This document shows positions 22,879 through 26,777 of a DNA stretch of 26,777 nucleotides, one piece after another (positions within the stretch are counted from its first letter, which is position 1; each line of letters opens with the position of its first letter). A program made the translations under genes and the position numbers. The notes below the pieces were generated by a model. That model did no database searches and was not told where the DNA came from. It saw nothing but the letters and a program-made list of their open reading frames with translations. The stretch is from G963676205 sp964342525 (GTDB lineage Bacteria; Campylobacterota; Campylobacteria; Campylobacterales; Arcobacteraceae). The stretch is taken from positions 1 through 26,777 of the forward strand of contig CAYFGQ010000048.1 in the NCBI GenBank assembly GCA_964342525.1, read 5' to 3'.

Positions 22879-23074
22879 CTTTTTTATCACACTCTCTACA
22901 AGTCCCAAAAAGTAGGGTTTTTAACACAAATCTAAAAATCACAGCTAAGATACCTATAGCTATAACCTTCTCAATATCTGCTATATCATAATACTCTAAA
23001 ACAATTCCGACAAGTATCACAATCACATAAAAAATAAGCTCTTTTGGGTTCTTTTGATCATATAAAAAATACAT
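22871..23074 (-). CDS. Small two-pass membrane protein with C-terminal CxxC
   Basis: The 67-residue product has two hydrophobic segments, about residues 13-28 (LIFYVIVILVGIVLEY) and 37-55 (VIAIGILAVIFRFVLKTLL), and a short hydrophilic tail with CRECDKKDD. The shape recalls the membrane part of small stress-induced proteins such as PsiE, but this is a weak likeness. The start has no Shine-Dalgarno site. A perfect TATAAT ends five bases before it, so the message may be leaderless. Its stop overlaps the start of the next gene by eight bases. Confidence 0.7.
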   Translation of the reverse strand: MYFLYDQKNPKELIFYVIVILVGIVLEYYDIADIEKVIAIGILAVIFRFVLKTLLFGTCRECDKKDD

Positions 23075-23079
23075 CTCAT

Positions 23080-23085
23080 ATTATA
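23080..23085 (-). promoter_or_regulatory. -10 box abutting the small membrane protein start (leaderless candidate)
   Basis: On the minus strand TGATATAAT, an extended -10 box, ends five bases before ATG 23074. Transcription should begin at the ATG itself. Confidence 0.55.
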
Positions 23086-23125
23086 TCATTTAAATTACAT
23101 AATACCAAATTAACTAAGCATTAGA

Positions 23126-23131
23126 TATAAT
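23126..23131 (+). promoter_or_regulatory. tkt: Candidate transketolase -10 box
   Basis: A perfect TATAAT in TTAGATATAATCGCGG lies 48 bases before ATG 23174, giving a leader of about 36 bases that contains the ribosome site TAAGG. It diverges from the small membrane protein promoter about 45 bases away. Confidence 0.6.
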
Positions 23132-23173
23132 CGCGGAAATATAATTAAAATAAAAACTCACTTAAGGTAAATA

Positions 23174-25078
23174 ATGTCAGATTTATTACAAAAACAAGCG
23201 GACACTATCAGATTTTTAAGTACTGATATGGTTCAAAAAGCAAATAGTGGACACCCAGGTGCACCGATGGGTCTTGCAGATATCACAACAGTTCTTAGCA
23301 ATCACATCAAACTTGATCCTAAAAACTCTAAATGGTTAAATAGAGATAGATTAGTATTCTCTGGTGGGCATGCTAGTGCTTTAGTATACTCTATGCTTCA
23401 CCTATGGGGATTTGATCTTACAATTGAAGACTTAAAGAACTTTAGACAAACAGGTAGTAGAACTCCAGGTCACCCTGAAGTTGGTCATACACATGGTGTA
23501 GAGATCACAACAGGACCATTAGGTCAAGGTATTGCAAACTCAGTTGGTTTTGCAATGGCTAGCGAATATGCTAAAAACATCTTAAATGAAAAAACAGATG
23601 TAATTGATCATCATGTTTATTGTTTATGTGGAGATGGAGATTTACAAGAAGGTATCTCTTATGAAGCTTTAGCAACACTTGGACATCAAGGTATCTCAAA
23701 CTATACACTTATCTATGATAGCAATGATATTACAATCGAAGGTGATATCTCAATCGCATGGAGTGAAAATGTAGCTAAAAGATTTGAAGCTATCAACTTT
23801 GAAGTTATCACTATCGATGGACACAACTTTGATGAGATTGATGCTGCATTAACTCAAACAAGAAATTCTGATAAACCATCTATTATCATCGCAAGAACTG
23901 CAATCGGTAAAGGTGCAGCTACTATGGAAGGAAGCCATAAAACACATGGTGCTCCATTAGGTGATGAAGAGATCAAAACATCAAAAGCAAACGCTGGATT
24001 TGATACAGAAGCTACTTTTGTAGTACCAGAAGATGTAAAAGCAGCATTTGATAAAACAAACTCTGGACTAGCTGCTGCATGGCAAACTAAAATAGATGAA
24101 GCTGGTGTAGATTTAGAGCAATACATAAACCCAGATTATTCAAAAATCGAATACCCAGATTTCTCTGAGACTGATAAAATAGCTACAAGAGATTCAAACC
24201 ACAAAATCTTAAACTCAATTGCACAGGCTATCCCAAGCTTTATGGGTGGAAGTGCTGACCTTGCACCTTCAAACAAAACTGAGCTTTTAGGTATGGGTGA
24301 TTTCCCAAAAGGTAGAAACCTACACTTTGGTATCAAAGAGCACTCAATGGCAGCTATCGCAAATGCTATGAATATCTACGGATTATTTAAAGTATTCTCA
24401 GCTACATTCTTTATCTTCAGTGATTATTTAAAACCAGCTGCAAGAGTTGCTGCCCTATCACACATCCCACAACACTTCATTTGGTCACATGACTCAATCG
24501 GTGTAGGTGAAGATGGTGCTACACACCAACCAATCGAGCAATTAAGCCAATTTAGAGCTATGCCAAACTTCTATACATTTAGACCAGCAGATGCAACAGA
24601 AAACATCGCTTGTTGGGAAAAAGCACTTACAATGAATGCTCCAACTGCTTTCGTAACATCTAGACAAGGATTAACAGTACTTAAGCCTGAGAGAGACTTC
24701 GGAGAAGTAGCAAATGGTGGATATCTATTAAAGAAAAGAGAAGATGCAACAGTAACACTTATGGCAAGTGGTTCAGAAGTATTCTTAGCTCTTCAAACAG
24801 CTTGTCACCTAGAAGAGGATGGTATCAAAGCAAATATCGTTTCTGTACCTTGTTTTGACCTACTATGTGAACAAGATAAAGAGTATATCAATACTATCAT
24901 CGATCCAAACACAAAAGTAATCGCTATAGAAGCTGCTACAGCTACTGAGTACTACAGATTCGCTGATGAAGTTATCGGAATGACTACATTTGGTGAGAGT
25001 GGACCAGCTGGTGAATTATTTGAAAAATTTGGATTCACAATCAACGGTCTTAAAGCTAAAATAAAAGAGATGGTGTAA
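23174..25078 (+). CDS. tkt: Transketolase
   Basis: Transfers two-carbon ketol units between sugar phosphates using thiamine diphosphate and a divalent metal, in the non-oxidative pentose phosphate pathway. It yields ribose 5-phosphate and erythrose 4-phosphate; the latter feeds the DAHP synthase encoded at 19852-21198. The 634 residues are close to the usual length. Motifs: SGHPGAPMG (25-33) for cofactor binding, GGHASALVYSMLHLWG (64-79), thiamine diphosphate signature GDGDLQEGISYEA (153-165), GIKEHSMAAIANAMN near 386, and GVGEDGATHQPIEQ near 443. The start follows TAAGG at good spacing. Codon use is cleaner and richer in C-ending codons than in the surface genes, as expected for a highly expressed enzyme. 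A stem-loop covers its stop codon. Confidence 0.97.
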   Translation: MSDLLQKQADTIRFLSTDMVQKANSGHPGAPMGLADITTVLSNHIKLDPKNSKWLNRDRLVFSGGHASALVYSMLHLWGFDLTIEDLKNFRQTGSRTPGHPEVGHTHGVEITTGPLGQGIANSVGFAMASEYAKNILNEKTDVIDHHVYCLCGDGDLQEGISYEALATLGHQGISNYTLIYDSNDITIEGDISIAWSENVAKRFEAINFEVITIDGHNFDEIDAALTQTRNSDKPSIIIARTAIGKGAATMEGSHKTHGAPLGDEEIKTSKANAGFDTEATFVVPEDVKAAFDKTNSGLAAAWQTKIDEAGVDLEQYINPDYSKIEYPDFSETDKIATRDSNHKILNSIAQAIPSFMGGSADLAPSNKTELLGMGDFPKGRNLHFGIKEHSMAAIANAMNIYGLFKVFSATFFIFSDYLKPAARVAALSHIPQHFIWSHDSIGVGEDGATHQPIEQLSQFRAMPNFYTFRPADATENIACWEKALTMNAPTAFVTSRQGLTVLKPERDFGEVANGGYLLKKREDATVTLMASGSEVFLALQTACHLEEDGIKANIVSVPCFDLLCEQDKEYINTIIDPNTKVIAIEAATATEYYRFADEVIGMTTFGESGPAGELFEKFGFTINGLKAKIKEMV

Positions 25079-25089
25079 ACCACTCTTTT
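25063..25089 (+). terminator. Stem-loop spanning the transketolase stop codon
   Basis: Arms 25063-25074 and 25079-25089 form an 11-bp stem with one bulged A around a GTAA loop, and the TAA stop lies in the loop. The right arm ends in four Ts, so the U-tract is short. It may partly terminate tkt transcription or shield the 3' end; the gene at 25100 begins only ten bases later. Confidence 0.5.
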
Positions 25090-25099
25090 AGGCGACCCC

Positions 25100-25408
25100 A
25101 TGGAAAACAAACAAATCGACGTACTTGTAGTAGTAGAACTTACAAACCTACAGGATAAAGAAAAATTCGAAGCCCACGTAAAAAAAGAGGGTTTTACAGT
25201 AGTAGAAAACGAAAACCTCGTATACACAGGTAAATCCACAACCTCACTATTTGCCACAAAAGCATATATCTTAGAAGTATTCGCAAAAGCCCTAACAAAA
25301 CAAGACTTCAAAGGCGAAGCAAACCTAATCTTCCTACTAAACGAAACACCACATCCAACATACAGTTTTAAACACGATACAAAAGACTTTAGACCCTTAG
25401 AGGACTAA
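25100..25408 (+). CDS. Small hypothetical protein after tkt
   Basis: A 102-residue soluble protein without signal peptide or cysteine. It begins with a strand (QIDVLVVVEL), then helix (LQDKEKFEAHVKKEG) and strand (FTVVENENLVY), a beta-alpha-beta pattern that hints at a small ferredoxin-like fold. A second helix, TKAYILEVFAKAL, follows. No family was recognised. Codons ending in C (atc, cac, tac, aac) are frequent compared with the surface-protein genes, similar to tkt. The ribosome site is weak (AGGCG). Three bases separate its stop from the next gene, so the two form a pair, possibly fed by read-through from tkt. Confidence 0.75.
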   Translation: MENKQIDVLVVVELTNLQDKEKFEAHVKKEGFTVVENENLVYTGKSTTSLFATKAYILEVFAKALTKQDFKGEANLIFLLNETPHPTYSFKHDTKDFRPLED

Positions 25409-25411
25409 AGG

Positions 25412-25606
25412 ATGGAAGAGAAGTATCTCACCTGTCCTTATTGCTTACAAGCTATCTCTGTACTCCTAGATACAGGAGTATTTGGATCAAACACTATTAT
25501 AGATGATTGTGAGGTTTGTTGCAGACCTATTGAGATCACTTATGATATTTTGGATGGGGAAGTAGTGAGCTTTTATTATGAGAAGATAGAAGGGAATGAA
25601 TATTAA
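25412..25606 (+). CDS. CPXCG-motif cysteine-rich small protein
   Basis: The 64-residue product carries CPYC at residues 8-11 and DDCEVCCRPIEI around residues 32-42. This layout matches the small Cys-rich CPXCG family, whose conserved core is CPYC followed by EDC-x-VCCRPI. The cysteines are placed to bind one zinc ion as a ribbon. Family function is unknown. AGAGGA precedes the ATG at good spacing, and the gene follows its neighbour by three bases. The fourth residue after CPY is Leu-Gln rather than the usual Gly-Glu, a minor variation. Confidence 0.85.
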   Translation: MEEKYLTCPYCLQAISVLLDTGVFGSNTIIDDCEVCCRPIEITYDILDGEVVSFYYEKIEGNEY

Positions 25607-25646
25607 GATTATCTCATTATCTTTATTAAATAGTATTAACTCAGCT

Positions 25647-25737
25647 TTTAAGGAGATGAATAGCTGCTAAATATTCCCCATTGTGTTAATTATGCCCCTT
25701 ATACCATTCATTGATCTCCTCTTTAAAAAAGATCAAT
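25647..25737 (+). repeat. Imperfect inverted repeats in the spacer before the solitary right-hand gene
   Basis: AGGAGATGAAT (25651-25661) is mirrored by ATTC plus ATCTCCT (25706-25720) with four inserted bases. A second stem, ATTGATCT (25710-25717) against AGATCAAT (25730-25737), shares its left arm with that copy, so the two structures would exclude each other. The spacer 25607-25804 holds no gene. The role is unknown; a terminator for the CPXCG pair or a regulatory switch are both possible. Confidence 0.35.
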
Positions 25738-25766
25738 AAAGTAGCCATTCCCCTTTTTATATTTGA

Positions 25767-25772
25767 TACAAT
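25767..25772 (+). promoter_or_regulatory. Candidate -10 box for the solitary nuclease-like gene
   Basis: TACAAT in TTTGATACAATATG lies 33 bases before ATG 25805, giving a leader of about 26 bases with AAGGAAA. Its position also argues against the alternative TTG start at 25763, which would lie upstream of transcription. Confidence 0.45.
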
Positions 25773-25804
25773 ATGTAAGAATACTACATATACAAAGGAA
25801 AATC

Positions 25805-26653
25805 ATGTTAGAAATAATAAAAGATAAATTAAAAGGAGAGTTTGAAAATAAACTTTTCGATGCTTGTCTAAAAAATCTTTTAGATAAAAATAATCCTTTA
25901 AGGTTGAATAATTTTGCTAATGCAATGCGAGAATTAACAAGACATATTCTTAAAAGACTTGCTCCTGATGAAAATGTATTAAAATGTTCTTGGTATAAAA
26001 ATGAAACAGAAAATAAAAATGGTATTACTAGAAAACAAAGATCATATTTTGCTGTACAAGGTGGACTATCTAATTCTTACATAAGCAATACTTTACAAAT
26101 TGATGTTGAAGAGATCCATAAAAAACTTAATAATTCAATAAGAAACCTTAGTAAATATACTCATATTGAACCCTCAAATTTTAATTTAGCAGATAATGAA
26201 ATAGATGTATTTACTAATGAAATTTTTAAATCCGTTTTAGATTTTTTATTATTAATTGAGGAATGTAAAAAAGTAATTATTTCAAATTTAGAACAACAAA
26301 TTCAATCTGCAACTATTGATGAAGTCTTACAAGAAACTATTTTAGAAATAGATGAATTATGCTCACATCATTTTATTGATGAAGTTTATACAAATGATAT
26401 TGAAATATGTAAAGTAGATGACAAAAATATAATTTTTAAAGTTAGTGGGACTATTGGTAGTGAGATGCAATGGGGATCAAATTCAGATTTACGTAATGAC
26501 AATGGACATGTAGATAGAGAAACTTTTCCTTTTTCTTGTTCTTTATACAGTTCTGTTAAAGAGCCTGATATGATTGAAGTCATTGAAAACTCTTTACTTG
26601 TTGATACAGGAGAATATTTATATAAACGTTATGGTCAAGAGGAAGGGCATTAA
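25805..26653 (+). CDS. Protein resembling predicted pPIWI-associating nuclease proteins
   Basis: Start ATG 25805 is chosen for AAGGAAA a few bases upstream and because the promoter lies after the alternative TTG. The 282-residue cytoplasmic protein has a helical N-terminal half with NPLRLNNFANAMRELTRHIL (30-49), RLAPDENV, CSWYK (61-65) and GGLSNSYISN. The C-terminal part (about 198-262) is strand-rich with VSGTIGSEMQWGSNSDLRND (213-232) and FPFSCSL. From memory this pattern, MRELTRH-x-L-x-RLAPD plus QWGSNSD, matches solitary proteins annotated as predicted pPIWI-associating nucleases; that label is uncertain and no catalytic triad could be assigned. It has its own promoter, stands alone and is more AT-rich in codon use than tkt, so it may be an accessory, possibly defence-related gene. 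Confidence 0.75.
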   Translation: MLEIIKDKLKGEFENKLFDACLKNLLDKNNPLRLNNFANAMRELTRHILKRLAPDENVLKCSWYKNETENKNGITRKQRSYFAVQGGLSNSYISNTLQIDVEEIHKKLNNSIRNLSKYTHIEPSNFNLADNEIDVFTNEIFKSVLDFLLLIEECKKVIISNLEQQIQSATIDEVLQETILEIDELCSHHFIDEVYTNDIEICKVDDKNIIFKVSGTIGSEMQWGSNSDLRNDNGHVDRETFPFSCSLYSSVKEPDMIEVIENSLLVDTGEYLYKRYGQEEGH

Positions 26654-26777
26654 AGAAAATGTGTGCTAAAAAAAGTCCACCCTTTGAAAATGCCAAGCTG
26701 GAGTAAAATATTTACGGGGAACAGGGCTCGCATCGTATAATAAAAATATTGGAAATATAGTAATATATTTTCATAGA
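26654..26777 (+). other. Right-edge region without a recognised gene
   Basis: A 15-codon frame (26659-26706, MCAKKSPPFENAKLE) starts five bases after the nuclease-like gene's stop. Its codons and the following GGGGAACAGGGCTCGCATCG are noticeably richer in G and C than the surroundings. A short AT hairpin (GAAATATA against TATATTTTC, about 26752-26772) lies near the edge. It could be the remnant of a transposable element or a degraded gene, but no family was recognised. Confidence 0.3.

Noticed and set aside
25763..25804. TTG 25763 as start of the nuclease-like gene
   Set aside because: It overlaps the candidate -10 box and would precede the transcript start; ATG 25805 has AAGGAAA.
26700..26777. 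tRNA-like or insertion-sequence end at the right edge
   Set aside because: No cloverleaf arms or T-loop were found, and no terminal inverted repeat partner is visible in the window.

Overview
The window is very AT-rich, gene-dense DNA from a bacterium that most resembles a member of the Campylobacterota, probably Arcobacteraceae. The clues are short intergenic gaps, A/T-rich codon use, TATAAT-type -10 boxes with no obvious -35 partner, and a housekeeping set (MurC, TopA, class II DAHP synthase, transketolase) with that flavour. The genus is inferred from sequence character and was not tested by a search. No tRNA, rRNA, CRISPR array or intact insertion sequence was recognised.

Left part (1-14004, all minus strand): a four-gene cell-envelope cluster. 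In transcription order it encodes a membrane-anchored coiled-coil protein, a predicted lipoprotein, a predicted outer-membrane beta-barrel, and a giant secreted protein whose reading frame starts at 10877 and is still open at base 1 (at least 3625 residues). The giant protein has a Sec signal peptide, a long beta-rich N-terminal part, an NHL/SMP-30-like beta-propeller, a possible jelly-roll domain, Asn/Ser/Asp-rich linkers and then more than ten tandem transthyretin/CNA-B-like modules. It looks like a filamentous surface or matrix protein. With its neighbours it is the best candidate in the window for an undescribed system.

Middle part (14005-21198): core metabolism. A small acidic protein and MurC form a plus-strand pair, followed by TopA, which starts with TTG and lacks zinc ribbons. 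Convergent to TopA is a minus-strand pair of class II DAHP synthase and a DRE-TIM aldolase-like enzyme. A U-tract hairpin built into the last codons of topA appears to terminate that pair. Two imperfect palindromic intergenic elements sharing a GTTAGTNGGT-like motif flank topA.

Right part (21199-26777): an outer-membrane protein with internal repeats, two small membrane proteins, transketolase, a small unknown protein, a CPXCG-type cysteine-rich protein and, behind an atypical intergenic region, a solitary gene whose product resembles predicted pPIWI-associating nuclease proteins. Two genes (21303 and 23074) have a -10 box so close to the start codon that leaderless transcripts are likely. 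The last 124 bases hold no recognisable gene.
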